This document shows positions 16,259 to 26,468 of a DNA stretch of 64,000 nucleotides, one piece after another. Under the pieces are notes generated by a model. The model searched no databases. It had not been told where the DNA came from and was given only the letters and a program-made list of their open reading frames with translations. Source of the stretch: E44-bin32 sp034430615 (GTDB taxonomy: Bacteria; Chloroflexota; Anaerolineae; Anaerolineales; E44-bin32); assembly GCA_034430615.1 (NCBI GenBank), contig DAOUEJ010000204.1:1-64000 (forward strand), written 5' to 3'. A program made the position numbers and the translations under genes. The stretch's first letter is position 1; every line of letters starts with the position of its first letter.

Positions 16259-17518
16259 TTATCCTCGTCCCAGCAGTGTCAGGAAAAATCGGTGGGGCGT
16301 GAAGGCCTGGCCGGAGAGCAGATCCTGGACGCGAAACATCCGTGCCGCAATCCTGACTGCCAGGACAGCCGTCAGCGCCAGCAACCCGGCTGAGACCCCC
16401 AGCTGCCAGCCAGGGACGCCTCCGCTGGTCAATCGCATGACCATCCCGATCGGGGCCGTTAACGGGAAGAGGCTGATCGCTGTTGCTAACGGACCGTTAG
16501 GCACGTCCATGGCCATAATCGACACAAAGTACCCCAGGAAGAGCGGGGAGGCCACTACCCAGGTTGCAGCCGATATCTCCTTCAGATTCGGCACCAGTGC
16601 CCCGGCACCCGCCATGAGCGAGGCATATACCGCATACCCCATGATAAAGAAGGCGATCGTCCACAACACAACCGAGGGCGGGATCGAAAACCCGGGCGGG
16701 ATGTTCAGAATGGCGGCGCCCACACCAAGCGCAAGGTATCCAGAAACAACCCATGCCGCGGCAGCCGCCAGCGCTGCCAGCCCGAGCCCCATAATTTTGC
16801 CCACGAGCAGCTGCTGGGGCGACGCAGAAACCAGCAGCACCTCCATAACCCGGTTCTGCTTCTCGCTGCTCACGCTGCGCATCAGGATCCCAGCTCCGTT
16901 CATCAAGATCACGAAGTAAAGGACTGTGACAAAGAGCGGCAGCATGCGCAGGACCGGGTTGGATTCGCAGTTTGGACCGGGGCGCGTGCAAGCGCCTTCC
17001 ATAGCCTGGTCAACGCTCAGATCCTGAACCTGTAACACCATCGGGTTCACCACCCGCTGCGCCACCTCCAGATCAGCTCCCAGCAAATTGTAGGTCAGGG
17101 CCCAGCGCATCACCCAATCACGCGGATCGGAGGAGAAGGGTGAATACTCTTTGCGGACAACGTCAAGCCTGCCGCTCTGCAGATAATCCGCCGGTATGAG
17201 GAAGTAGCCGCCGATCTCGCCTGCTTCCAGGGCCGCCCGTGCGTCCGCTTCATCTGCATAGGGCAGCAGCATACCAGCCTCAATATCACCAGGGAGGGCA
17301 GTGATCAACCCACTGTTATCCACAAACCCTTCTGGAGAGGCTGCTGGTTGATTTGATTGCCCGCCATCTGAAGATTGCACACTGGAGGTAGAGAAGCGGT
17401 TGAAGGCTGATAAACCGAGCATTGCTACGATCGGGAGCAACACCCCGAAGAACAGGAATGATCTGCGTGAAAGGGTTGTAATAAGTTCGTGCTTCAGGAT
17501 CAGGAAGGTCTTCTGCAT
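16259..17518 (-). CDS. ABC-2 type transporter permease (NatB-like), second subunit
   Basis: A 419-residue membrane protein. One transmembrane helix near residues 20-40 precedes a ~160-residue extracytoplasmic domain, then five or six helices in the C-terminal half (for example LFVTVLYFVILMNGAGILM and a Gly/Ala-rich span). The fold and the SxxSxxxE motif region (EKQNRVMEVLLVSASP) match ABC-2/NatB exporters. Its ATG overlaps the TGA of the preceding permease gene (ATGA), so translation is coupled. With the neighbouring permease and ATPase it forms one exporter. The substrate is unknown; Na+ or drug export is the family precedent. Confidence 0.88.
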   Translation of the reverse strand: MQKTFLILKHELITTLSRRSFLFFGVLLPIVAMLGLSAFNRFSTSSVQSSDGGQSNQPAASPEGFVDNSGLITALPGDIEAGMLLPYADEADARAALEAGEIGGYFLIPADYLQSGRLDVVRKEYSPFSSDPRDWVMRWALTYNLLGADLEVAQRVVNPMVLQVQDLSVDQAMEGACTRPGPNCESNPVLRMLPLFVTVLYFVILMNGAGILMRSVSSEKQNRVMEVLLVSASPQQLLVGKIMGLGLAALAAAAAWVVSGYLALGVGAAILNIPPGFSIPPSVVLWTIAFFIMGYAVYASLMAGAGALVPNLKEISAATWVVASPLFLGYFVSIMAMDVPNGPLATAISLFPLTAPIGMVMRLTSGGVPGWQLGVSAGLLALTAVLAVRIAARMFRVQDLLSGQAFTPHRFFLTLLGRG

Positions 17519-18747
17519 CACGCCACCCTCTCTTCCGGGGAGAAAATGCGGCGGGGGAGCAGTTCCCGCAAGCGAATGCGTTGGCCGTAACGCAGCATGC
17601 CAAGGCGGAAAGCGCGCCCGGCAAGCCAGACAGCTGCTCCCGCCACGATCCCCTGGACGATGAAGCTGATCAAAAGCTGCCCAAGCGGGATCACCATAAA
17701 CAGGTTGCGGATCCCGATTGTCATGAGCGAGGTGAAAGGGATCATTGAGAGACCGACGGAGAAAGCCCCCTGAGGGTGGTCGCCAATTGCGGTCAGTGCA
17801 TAGATCGGCAGGAAGAAAATCAGGATGAAAAACCCGGAGAGCGCCTGCCCTTCCTGGAGTTCGGCGACTGTTGACCCAATCATCACCATCAGTGCGATCG
17901 CCGAGATGTAGTTGGGCAGCGCAATAAGCATCACCGTCACCAAACCTCCCCAATCAACCTGTGCATCTTTTAACCAACGCAGGTCAAGGAGCTCACGGCC
18001 GACAAGGAAGGCCCCAAAACCAATCAAGCCCCAACAAACCAGCAATGTCAGGCTAATGCCGATGATGCCCAGCATCTTCCCCCGCACGAGCGTGCCAGGC
18101 GAGACGGAGGTAATCAACACCTCCATGGTCCGCGATTCGCGTTCACCGGCCACAGCACCCATCGCATATCCCGCAGACATCATGAGTAAAAAGACAAAGC
18201 CGGCGCTGATAATCAAGGGTAAGGTTACCGAGAAAGGTGGACCACCATCCGGGTACGAACGACCGCTGTACGGTGTGGTTACGGTCGCCTGCGTACCAAG
18301 GATTACCCGCTCGACGACGGGCTCAGGATAGCTCTGCATCAAGTGAAATTGTAGAAAGTCGTAGAAATCCGAACGCGCATTCTGGGAGACTTCTTTGTCA
18401 AAGGTCAGCGTAACCTCGCCCGACGTCCGGTAATCCGTCGCGAGCACGTAATAACCCTGTATCTCTCCCAAATCAAGGGCTGTCCGCGCCTCCGTACTGC
18501 TCTTGAAGGCGCGAATTTCGATTGCATCATCTCCAAGAACCGAATGGTAATCATGTTTGACCTCTATCACACCGGCCTCATCGACATATCCAACAGGGGT
18601 CTTGCTGGTGCTCAACACATCGGTGATGACCCCGATGCCGATGGAGAAGGTCAGGAAAAGCGGCAGGCTGAGGAGCGTGAGCAGGAAGCTGCGCTTGATG
18701 ACGTTCGTGCGGTATTCATTTCGTGCGATCAGCAGGATCTTCGACAT
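17518..18747 (-). CDS. ABC-2 type transporter permease (NatB-like), first subunit
   Basis: A 409-residue permease with an N-terminal helix (SFLLTLLSLPLFLTFSIGIGV), a large soluble domain to about residue 185, and a cluster of helices afterwards. The conserved ABC-2 motif is seen as GERESRTMEVLITSVSPG. It overlaps both neighbours by four-base ATGA junctions, typical of a tightly coupled operon. It pairs with the next permease to form a heterodimeric channel. Confidence 0.88.
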   Translation of the reverse strand: MSKILLIARNEYRTNVIKRSFLLTLLSLPLFLTFSIGIGVITDVLSTSKTPVGYVDEAGVIEVKHDYHSVLGDDAIEIRAFKSSTEARTALDLGEIQGYYVLATDYRTSGEVTLTFDKEVSQNARSDFYDFLQFHLMQSYPEPVVERVILGTQATVTTPYSGRSYPDGGPPFSVTLPLIISAGFVFLLMMSAGYAMGAVAGERESRTMEVLITSVSPGTLVRGKMLGIIGISLTLLVCWGLIGFGAFLVGRELLDLRWLKDAQVDWGGLVTVMLIALPNYISAIALMVMIGSTVAELQEGQALSGFFILIFFLPIYALTAIGDHPQGAFSVGLSMIPFTSLMTIGIRNLFMVIPLGQLLISFIVQGIVAGAAVWLAGRAFRLGMLRYGQRIRLRELLPRRIFSPEERVA

Positions 18748-19643
18748 CAGCGCACATCTCCCTGGACAACCCGGATGAAGATTTCGTCCAGTTCCGGAAC
18801 AGCTAACTCGAAATGTTCGACCACCGCATGATTGTCAAGCAGCGCCCTCAGTAACGAATCCGGCGACACGCCTGGTTTGAGGCTGAGCTTGCTGGTGGCG
18901 TTATGGTCCTCGATCGAGTAAACGATGTCCAGCGATGGGAGTGGACCGTGCGTGCGGACAAGGACCTCCTCGCCGGAATACTTCTTACGAATGGCCTGGA
19001 GTTCACCATAAAGGAGCGTGACCCCCTTGTCGATCAAGACGATGCGGTCGCAGAGTTCCTCGACCTGATGCATCTGGTGCGTCGACATCAGTATGCTCGT
19101 GCCGGCCTGGCTCAAGTCACGCATCAAATCCTTAACCATCTGGGTGTTGATTGGGTCGAGCGCCGTGAAGGGTTCATCGATGATGATCAACTCGGGCTCG
19201 TGGATGATGGTGTTGATGATCTGGGCTTTTTGCTGCATGCCCTTGCTCAGAGTCTTTACTGGTTTCTTGCGGTGTTCAGCCAGGTCAAAGCGCTCGAGCA
19301 GACCACCGAGCCGAGCGGTTGCCTCGGCTGCCGTCAGGCCTTTCAATGTCGCCAGGTACACCAAACAGCGTCCCAGCGGCAAATCCTGATATAGGCCGCG
19401 TTCCTCGGGCATGTACCCAATACGATTGTTCTTGGACTGATCCATGGGTCCGCCCAGGATCGCAACCCGGCCAGTATCTGGTTTAAACAAATCGAGAATA
19501 ATCCGGATCGTGGTCGTCTTTCCTGCGCCGTTCGGGCCTAGCAGACCCAGGATTTCACCTTCATGCACTTCGAAACTCACATCGCACACGGCCTGCGTTG
19601 TCCCAAACGACTTGGCAACATGTTCGACTTTAATCACGTCCAT
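18747..19643 (-). CDS. ABC transporter ATP-binding protein (NatA-like)
   Basis: A 298-residue ATPase that powers the two adjacent permeases. Walker A is GPNGAGKTT near residues 36-44, the signature reads LSKGMQQKAQ (K for the usual G) near 136-145, and Walker B with catalytic Glu is LIIIDEPFTALD near 155-166. The H-loop is MSTHQMHQ. A C-terminal ~80-residue extension resembles the DUF4162 domain found in NatA-type proteins. It is the first gene of the exporter operon. Confidence 0.95.
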   Translation of the reverse strand: MDVIKVEHVAKSFGTTQAVCDVSFEVHEGEILGLLGPNGAGKTTTIRIILDLFKPDTGRVAILGGPMDQSKNNRIGYMPEERGLYQDLPLGRCLVYLATLKGLTAAEATARLGGLLERFDLAEHRKKPVKTLSKGMQQKAQIINTIIHEPELIIIDEPFTALDPINTQMVKDLMRDLSQAGTSILMSTHQMHQVEELCDRIVLIDKGVTLLYGELQAIRKKYSGEEVLVRTHGPLPSLDIVYSIEDHNATSKLSLKPGVSPDSLLRALLDNHAVVEHFELAVPELDEIFIRVVQGDVR

Positions 19644-19673
19644 GGCTGTGTTTTCTCCATTTTGAGTATATCC

Positions 19674-20588
19674 CTACCGGGACAGCGTCTCGACTCGGTT
19701 CTGTTCCTGGCGCTGCCGTACTATCGACTCGCGAGCGTAATAGGCCCCTCGCACCACTCGTTCTGATCTCTTTGAGGAAAGATACGCACGCATTATTGCT
19801 TCACCCCTGTGGATCATCGCCTCCGTCTTGCTGAAATCAAACAGCGAGTGGCCATCGTAGTCCGTCATGGCGATATGATGGAGACGATCCCCAAGCGTCT
19901 GCCGGGCCTGCTCAATCTCAAACTGCGCCAGATGATAAAGAACAATATCCGCCTCGTGTAAAAGGATCGGGATGACCCCGCGCAACCAATTTTCCTTTAT
20001 CTTAAGCGCGGTCAGGTCGAGCGCAAAGACCTCGTCCGCCCTCCGCTCAAGAGCGGTTAGGATCGGGAGATTCGATAAGTATCCACCATCGATATATCTA
20101 CGACCCTGGATCTCCCAGGGAGCGAAGAAGAGCTGAATTGAGGTACTCGCCATGATTGCATCAACCAGGTTCATCTGCCGTTCATCTCCAAAGATGACCA
20201 GCCGCCCCGTTTGAAGGTCGACGGCCGTGATATAGAGCTGCGCGCCCTGAATATCCTCGAAGGTTCGAGCCTGGGCGAGCACGTGGCGCCGAACAAAGCA
20301 GTGGAATTGATCATTCGAGACCAGGCTATCCCGACGCATGAGCATGCGCATGGCGATCGTGATCAGATTTGGGTCGTAGATACGCGTCGTCTCAACATTT
20401 CGCCAGAAAGTGATCAGCCGTTGACCGCCTGTGATGCTCGGATCGACGGCCAGGCCAGTGGCGTTGATTGCCCCGACCGAAGAACCGATGACGATGTCTG
20501 GTTTAATCCCTGCCTTGAGCAGCGCCTTTAACGCGCCCACCTGGAGGGCGCCTCTGCTCCCTCCACCGCTTAAGACAAAAGCTATCAT
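19674..20588 (-). CDS. patatin-like phospholipase
   Basis: A 304-residue patatin-family serine hydrolase. The oxyanion-hole loop GGGSRG is at residues 8-13, the nucleophile elbow GSSVG at 35-39 (Ser37), and the catalytic Asp in DGGYLSN near residue 178. It has no signal peptide, so it probably acts on membrane lipids from the cytoplasm. AGAGGTG five bases upstream supports the ATG at 20588 over a longer in-frame start at 20705. The ABC exporter ATPase follows 30 bases downstream and they may be cotranscribed. Confidence 0.9.
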   Translation of the reverse strand: MIAFVLSGGGSRGALQVGALKALLKAGIKPDIVIGSSVGAINATGLAVDPSITGGQRLITFWRNVETTRIYDPNLITIAMRMLMRRDSLVSNDQFHCFVRRHVLAQARTFEDIQGAQLYITAVDLQTGRLVIFGDERQMNLVDAIMASTSIQLFFAPWEIQGRRYIDGGYLSNLPILTALERRADEVFALDLTALKIKENWLRGVIPILLHEADIVLYHLAQFEIEQARQTLGDRLHHIAMTDYDGHSLFDFSKTEAMIHRGEAIMRAYLSSKRSERVVRGAYYARESIVRQRQEQNRVETLSR

Positions 20589-21182
20589 GCTGCACCTCTT
20601 GCTTCTCCGCCACTGCCGGGCGTCGGTTGTGGCCCCATCAGTTTGCACCCTATGCTCAATTCCTTCCTGAGAGTGCGCTGACGATTGAACGACCCCGGCT
20701 GACATTCACTGAGATCAATGATCAGTTTCCCGCCCCTCCAGCCAAGGGCACTTAGTTGTACCCTTGGCTCCAGGAAGGAGAAGCGAAGCCTTAGCCACAG
20801 TTCCAGGTACAGCGACCCAGGAGAAAGGCGGTCTTGAGGACCGACATCAGCTTTCTAAAGGAGTTGGGAATCACACATCCCCTAGGTAAGGAAATCGTGC
20901 TTCCAATCCGAACGATGCCATCCCCTCTATCTATACGAATAAGTCTTCCTCGAGGATCAAGGGATCTCGGGCCAGATCCTATACACCCCACCGATCAGGA
21001 ATAATTGGATGAACCCTCGTCGCTCCGCTGGTAGTACCTAATGAGAGAAGATTCAGGCTGTTTTCTCCTCTCATGGATGGGTAGGCTATAGGGATCCACC
21101 TCCCTGGCCTGCCAGGAAGGAGATAGGTATCATCCTGCGAATAGGGGTTGGGCTTTCATCACCATCAATCTCTGGGGAGCGT
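20589..21182. other. 594-bp intergenic region with inverted repeats
   Basis: No credible gene is seen. A perfect 9-bp inverted repeat AGCCAAGGG/CCCTTGGCT lies at 20741-20770, and CCTGGC/GCCAGG near 21104-21117. The segment near 21010-21045 (GAACCCTCGTCGCTCC…) resembles the right half of the 138-160 bp element seen elsewhere in the window and may be a decayed copy. Confidence 0.5.
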
Positions 21183-22004
21183 ATGAAAAAGCGCCAGATC
21201 GGAAACATCACACTCTATTTTGATCCAAGCGAAGAGTCCACGGCCGACCTCGTTGCCGGGGTTATCGATGAAACCAGCTGGATCCTGCGCTCACGCTGGT
21301 CGCTGGAAATCCCCTCCGACTGTCATCTGATTGTAATGACTTCCTGGCAGCAATTCTTCTTCAATGCCGCGCCCCTTGCCTATAGGTTCGGCCTGGTCAT
21401 CAGCCTACCGCTCTGGGTCTGGAGAGTGAAGGCAATGTGGCGCGTCGCAGGTGGCTGGACCAACCGTTTTGGCCATCGTGTTGCTGTCGGCGTAAAGCCG
21501 CCTTCCCTCCTAGCCGGGGCTGACCGGCGGATTGGTGAACGCATCTTCGTCTCAATTGACGATCCCCGCGAGAAGGTCCGCCAGATCACCTGCCACGAGC
21601 TGACCCATGCTGCCAGCGCGGCCCGGAAACTCCCCATGTGGCTCAACGAAGGCTTTGCCACCCGCACAGTTGATCATCTTGCAGGTTACCCCACCATTCG
21701 AGCCGATACGCTCCAACTGCTCTCAAGTCCTGACACCGGTGTCAAGCCGCTCGGCTATCGCAACCTCCGTCTGAAGGACCAGGAGTCGATCGTGTACGAG
21801 TATGCTCGCGGGTACTGGCTGACACGATTGCTCGACGAGCAATATCCCGATAAGCTCACCAATTGTATGACGAAGGGCTCAGATCGGTCACAAGAGGACA
21901 TCGTCGCCGAAGCACTTGGCCTTCCCCGTGATGAGTTGTGGGCAGCCCTGAACCCGCTGCTCCTCGAACACTTTGCGATTGAAGCCGAGCTGCATCGGAA
22001 GTAG
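21183..22004 (+). CDS. peptidase MA-like zinc metallopeptidase domain protein
   Basis: A 273-residue protein without a signal peptide. It contains the gluzincin motif HELTH at residues 138-142 and the third ligand Glu156 in WLNEGFAT, as in peptidase MA-like (M1/M61-related) domains. The N-terminal ~120 residues resemble the beta-rich region that precedes the active site in this group. A hydrophobic stretch near residues 68-80 could be a membrane anchor or core. Substrate is unknown. It lies ahead of the Agl23-like membrane protein with a 150-base gap. Confidence 0.8.
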   Translation: MKKRQIGNITLYFDPSEESTADLVAGVIDETSWILRSRWSLEIPSDCHLIVMTSWQQFFFNAAPLAYRFGLVISLPLWVWRVKAMWRVAGGWTNRFGHRVAVGVKPPSLLAGADRRIGERIFVSIDDPREKVRQITCHELTHAASAARKLPMWLNEGFATRTVDHLAGYPTIRADTLQLLSSPDTGVKPLGYRNLRLKDQESIVYEYARGYWLTRLLDEQYPDKLTNCMTKGSDRSQEDIVAEALGLPRDELWAALNPLLLEHFAIEAELHRK

Positions 22005-22155
22005 CCACACCCGAACCCTTGACTGAGCAGTTGAGCCTCTCAAGTCCTGGAACGGCGATCTCGCCCGAATTTAACACTTGGAAGTGTGGGCCAGACGGGG
22101 TATAAAGCCCTTTATTCTGTTCGTCCCAATACAGGCAAACCCAAGAGGAGCTCGC

Positions 22156-25100
22156 ATGAGTGAATCTTTACCGCCTACCGCATCGAACCGCCGGCTTTTC
22201 TCAACTCCCAACCTGGCGGTCATGGTCCTGCTTCTCATCGTAGCCCTAGGGCTACTCACGCGCATGGTCGACCTTGGCGCGCGCGTGATGAGCCATGACG
22301 AGATCAACCATGTGTATTGGGCCTGGATGTTCTCTGAGAACGGCTCGTATATTGCCGACCCTCTCTCGCACGGGCCATTCCAGTTCCACATGCTGGCTTT
22401 GAGCTACCTGATCTTCGGCGATTCTGATTTCTCTGCGCGCTTCCCGGCTGCGTTGACCGGGGTCGCCGTGCTGGGGATTCTGTGGCTTTTCCGGCGCTGG
22501 TTGGGCCGGACAGGAACCCTGGCAGCAGCGGCAATGATCCTGATCAGCCCCTACATGCTTTACTACTCGCGCTACGCCCGGAATGAGATCTTCGTCGTGG
22601 CCGAAGTGCTGCTCACCGTGTGGGCCGTTTTCCGATACCTGGAAACCCGTCGCCCGGGGATGCTCTACGCGCTGGCCGGCCTGCTCGCGCTGCATGCGGC
22701 CACGAAGGAGACCTATTTCCTTTTCACCGCCCCGCTCCTGATCATGCTCGGTTTACACCTGTGTATCGAGCTCTTCCAGCTGGCCTGGAAGAAGGAGCAG
22801 ATGAAGTCGGTCTTTGCCGTTGGCCTTGGCTTGACCGTGCTTGGATTCGGGACAGCACTGGGGAGTTTCCTACGCGATCGCACCCAGGCCGGCGAGGCTG
22901 CCGTCCCGATGGCTTCGTCGTTGGTCTTCATTGGCGTTGCGTTTGGCCTGATTGGGGCGGTCATGCTGCTCGTTGCGCTTATCCGCAATTTCGGGCGTGA
23001 ACTCCAGACCCGCTTCCCCACCCTTGATTTAATCGTCGTGATCGCCACCCTCACACTGCCTCAGCTCACTGCCTTACCCGCACAGGCCATGGGCTGGGAT
23101 CCGCTTGATACGGCCGATCCCTTTAGCTACGGACGCACAGTCACGCTCTTACTCGTACTCAGCGCGATCGCGATCGCGCTCGGGGTGGCATGGGGCCGGC
23201 GTAAATGGTTGATATCAGCCGCCATATTCTGCCTGATCTTCATCCCGCTCTACACGACCTTCTTCACCAACCCCTATGGGATTTTTACCGGTTTCGTGCG
23301 CTCGCTTGGGTACTGGCTCGTCCAGCAAGGCGTGGAGCGTGGTTCCCAACCCTGGTATTACTACCTGCTGCTACAGATCCCGCTCTACGAATTCCTGGCT
23401 GCGCTCGGCGCAGCAGCTGCAGTGATCCTGGTCGTCATACGGCCTCCCTGGTCAAGGGGGCGTGCAGGGAACCGCCTGCAGCACTCCGATGAAGGTGAGG
23501 GCCTGGATGTGCAGCAGTTGTTTGTGTTGTTCCTCATCTTCTGGGCGATCAGCGCGCTCTTTATCTACACCTTTGCTGGCGAACGCATGCCGTGGCTCAC
23601 GGTTCACATTGTTCTGCCGCTGATTCTGCTCAGCGGTTGGGCGTTCGACCAGTTCTTCGGCGGCCGCTCGCTGGCTGAAATCTGGAGTTGGAGGGCGGCT
23701 GCGGTAGTGCTCTTGACGGTGCTTACCGCACTCGGGATTGCCGCCACACTGAGCAACCTTTTTGGCTGGGGCCTGGCCGGGAATTCAGCCGCCCGGCGCT
23801 TCACGGGTGCCATCATCCCGGCTGGCATTGCCGGCCTCGGGATCTGGCTTGGTTTGCAGCTACTGAAACGTGACTCCCAATCGCGCGTGCTGCGCCTGGG
23901 TGCCCTCACCCTGATTGCTCTTCTGGCCATCCAGACCGCACGCACCGCGCTGCGGGCAGCTTTCACCAACGCCGACAGCACTAAGGAATTTCTTGTCTAC
24001 GCGCACGCCGCGCCAGGACCGGCAATCGCACTGCAGGAGATCGAACGCCTCTCCTATAATCTGACCGGCGGCATTGACCTGCCGGTGGCATACGATAATG
24101 ATGCTGCCTACCCCTACTGGTGGTACTTCCGGGACTACCCCCAGGCGTATTCGTTCGGAGTTTCACCAAGCCGTGAGCTCCTGCGCTACCCGATCGTCAT
24201 CGCCGGCGAAGCCAACTACGCCCGGGTTGAAGCCTATCTTGGCGACCGATATCAATCTGTCGAGTACGAACGCTTATGGTGGCCGATCGAAGATTATGTC
24301 GGGTTGACCTGGGAGCGGGTGCGAAGCGCGCTGAGTTCCCCGGAGATGCGGCGCGCGCTCTGGGAGCTGTGGTTCAACCGCAACTACAAGCCCTACGAGC
24401 AGGTGACTGGGCGCGATCTTTCGCCCAGGGGTTGGTCTCCCGCCAGCCGGATGCGGGTGTACGTGCGCGAGGATCTCGCCGCCGGCTATCCGGGCGGGAC
24501 CTATACCGGTGAACTTTCAAATAACATCGCTTTCAGCGATGCGTATGCGGATGGCACGCTCACGCTGCAGCCAGTGCGGATCCTCGGCGGACCTGGCCAA
24601 GCCCCGGGGAGTTTCCAGGCGCCGCGTCAGATTGCCTTCACCCAGGAAGGTAACCTGCTCATTGCCGACTCGGAAAACAACCGCATCCAGGAGATCTCAC
24701 CCGACGGCACGCTGATCCGCGTCTGGGGTGAGTACGCGGATGTGGGTGTGGAGGCCGCCCCGGGTGGGACTTTCAACCAGCCTTGGGGGATCGCCTCCGG
24801 AGAGGCAGGGATCTTCGTCGCCGATACCTGGAACCACCGAATTCAACGCTTCGATGGCCAAGGTGCGTTCCTGGGAAGTTTCGGTGTGTTTGGAACGGAC
24901 GGGGGTGAGATGAGCTTCTACGGCCCGCGCTCGCTCGCACTTGACGGGGACGGTCGGATCTTCGCCGTCGATACCGGAAACAAGCGCGTGCTGGTCTTTG
25001 ACACACAGGGGACACCCGTTGCCCAATTCGGCGGCGGTGGCGTTGAGAGCGGACGACTCGACGAGCCGGTAGGTATCGCAGTAGGGCTGCAAGGTCGTAT

Positions 25101-25440
25101 CTACATCGCCGACACCTGGAACCAGCGTGTGCAGGTATTTCACGAACGCGGAACCGGGTTTTTTGAGGTCGAGAGTGAATGGCCGGTGGAAGCGTGGTAC
25201 GGCCAATCGATCGAGAACAAACCCTACATCGCCGTCAGCCCGGATGGCCAGGTTTGTATCAGTGACCCAGAAGGCGCCCGCGTGTTGTGCTTTGACCAGG
25301 TGGGGCAATTCCTGCACGGGATCGTAAGCCCGGGCATAGCGCGCCCTAGCGGAGTTGCATTCGACTCATCCTGTCAGCTCTGGGTGGCCGATGCCGAGAC
25401 GGATCAGATTCTCGGGTTCGATCTCGGGGGCTGTCATTGA
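22156..25440 (+). CDS. Agl23-like GT-C membrane protein (TIGR03663 type) fused to NHL repeats
   Basis: A 1094-residue protein. Residues about 15-600 carry a dozen or more membrane helices. The N-terminal part has the GT-C signature region MSHDEINHVYWAWMF, with the DE pair expected for dolichyl/polyprenyl-phosphate-sugar-dependent enzymes, matching the 'flippase activity-associated Agl23' family. Residues about 600-800 form a soluble domain, and from about 810 to the end there are five or so NHL beta-propeller repeats (LLIADSENNRIQ, IFVADTWNHRIQRF, IFAVDTGNKRV, IYIADTWNQRVQVF). AGAGGAG at 22144-22150 supports the ATG at 22156. A role in surface glycan or glycoprotein assembly is inferred. Confidence 0.87.
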   Translation: MSESLPPTASNRRLFSTPNLAVMVLLLIVALGLLTRMVDLGARVMSHDEINHVYWAWMFSENGSYIADPLSHGPFQFHMLALSYLIFGDSDFSARFPAALTGVAVLGILWLFRRWLGRTGTLAAAAMILISPYMLYYSRYARNEIFVVAEVLLTVWAVFRYLETRRPGMLYALAGLLALHAATKETYFLFTAPLLIMLGLHLCIELFQLAWKKEQMKSVFAVGLGLTVLGFGTALGSFLRDRTQAGEAAVPMASSLVFIGVAFGLIGAVMLLVALIRNFGRELQTRFPTLDLIVVIATLTLPQLTALPAQAMGWDPLDTADPFSYGRTVTLLLVLSAIAIALGVAWGRRKWLISAAIFCLIFIPLYTTFFTNPYGIFTGFVRSLGYWLVQQGVERGSQPWYYYLLLQIPLYEFLAALGAAAAVILVVIRPPWSRGRAGNRLQHSDEGEGLDVQQLFVLFLIFWAISALFIYTFAGERMPWLTVHIVLPLILLSGWAFDQFFGGRSLAEIWSWRAAAVVLLTVLTALGIAATLSNLFGWGLAGNSAARRFTGAIIPAGIAGLGIWLGLQLLKRDSQSRVLRLGALTLIALLAIQTARTALRAAFTNADSTKEFLVYAHAAPGPAIALQEIERLSYNLTGGIDLPVAYDNDAAYPYWWYFRDYPQAYSFGVSPSRELLRYPIVIAGEANYARVEAYLGDRYQSVEYERLWWPIEDYVGLTWERVRSALSSPEMRRALWELWFNRNYKPYEQVTGRDLSPRGWSPASRMRVYVREDLAAGYPGGTYTGELSNNIAFSDAYADGTLTLQPVRILGGPGQAPGSFQAPRQIAFTQEGNLLIADSENNRIQEISPDGTLIRVWGEYADVGVEAAPGGTFNQPWGIASGEAGIFVADTWNHRIQRFDGQGAFLGSFGVFGTDGGEMSFYGPRSLALDGDGRIFAVDTGNKRVLVFDTQGTPVAQFGGGGVESGRLDEPVGIAVGLQGRIYIADTWNQRVQVFHERGTGFFEVESEWPVEAWYGQSIENKPYIAVSPDGQVCISDPEGARVLCFDQVGQFLHGIVSPGIARPSGVAFDSSCQLWVADAETDQILGFDLGGCH

Positions 25441-25473
25441 TCTGAGTGCCGCGTACCACCTTGAAGGTTGCTG

Positions 25474-26412
25474 ATGCCCTCGAAAACCAAAAACCGCGGA
25501 ACCCGACGTCCACGGCCTGAGGACGCTCAACGCGTCCTGGATTTCATCCGTGCCTGCGACGTCGCTGATTATGGTGAGCATGACACCGATCTGCAAGACC
25601 TGCTCTATGATTGGAAGCAGGCTGACCTCGCCCATGACGCTTCGCTTATAGAGGATTCCACCGGCGAGCTCATCGCCTACGCCGCCTTGATCCCACATGC
25701 CGATATCCTGCGCCTCGATCTGTACCTCGACCCGCAGGGGCGCGCCGACAACTTGATGGCCAGCCTGCTGGCGGACCTGGAAAGACGCACTCTAGAGCGA
25801 TTGGAAACAGATCCGCCTGCCAAACGCGGTTTTCTCATGACCCACCTGGCGCATAGCAACGCTCGTGATCGCGCCTTTTTCGAGGATGCCGGCTACAGGC
25901 CGGTCAGGTATTACTTCCAGATGCGCCACATCCAGGATGGACTATCCTTGCCGATCGAATGGCCAGAGGGGATCAAGGTGCGTTCGTTCAACCCGGGGGA
26001 GGACGATCAAGCTGTTTACCAATTCGTCCAGGAAGCCTTTCGCCGACCTGATCGAGAACCTCCCACACTGAATGCCTGGCGGGAGTTCATGATGCGTCCT
26101 GATGATTTTCACCCTGAGTTGTGGAAGCTCGCCTTCTCAGACGAGTTGTTGGTGGGGACCTGTCTTTCATTCGACTACTCCGAGGAAGGCTGGGTTCGCC
26201 AACTCGCCGTGGCAAAAGAGCTTCGTCGGCATGGCCTTGGATCGGCGCTCCTCAGTGATGCATTTTCTATGTTCTATATCAGGGGTCAGCCGCGAGTGGC
26301 GCTCTCTGTCGCCTCCGATAACCCGAATGCGATCAACTTTTACCAGCGACTGGGGATGACGCTTGTCCGGCAATATGATGAATACATCAAACCTTATGAC
26401 GATTTCTCGTAA
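25474..26412 (+). CDS. tandem GNAT N-acetyltransferase
   Basis: 312 residues with two GNAT-like halves, similar in layout to mycothiol synthase-type proteins. The N-terminal half (about 15-155) is degenerate. The C-terminal half (about 170-305) has the acetyl-CoA-binding motif QLAVAKELRRHGLGSALL followed by ALSVASDNPNAINFYQRLGM, a standard GNAT ending. The ATG at 25474 has GAAGG upstream; a CTG six bases earlier is less likely. It starts 33 bases after the Agl23-like gene. Acceptor substrate unknown. Confidence 0.85.
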   Translation: MPSKTKNRGTRRPRPEDAQRVLDFIRACDVADYGEHDTDLQDLLYDWKQADLAHDASLIEDSTGELIAYAALIPHADILRLDLYLDPQGRADNLMASLLADLERRTLERLETDPPAKRGFLMTHLAHSNARDRAFFEDAGYRPVRYYFQMRHIQDGLSLPIEWPEGIKVRSFNPGEDDQAVYQFVQEAFRRPDREPPTLNAWREFMMRPDDFHPELWKLAFSDELLVGTCLSFDYSEEGWVRQLAVAKELRRHGLGSALLSDAFSMFYIRGQPRVALSVASDNPNAINFYQRLGMTLVRQYDEYIKPYDDFS

Positions 26413-26468
26413 TTTGACCGCAAACAAACCGGGAGCAGGTGAACGCCATGCCCGGGGGAGAGGTTAAG

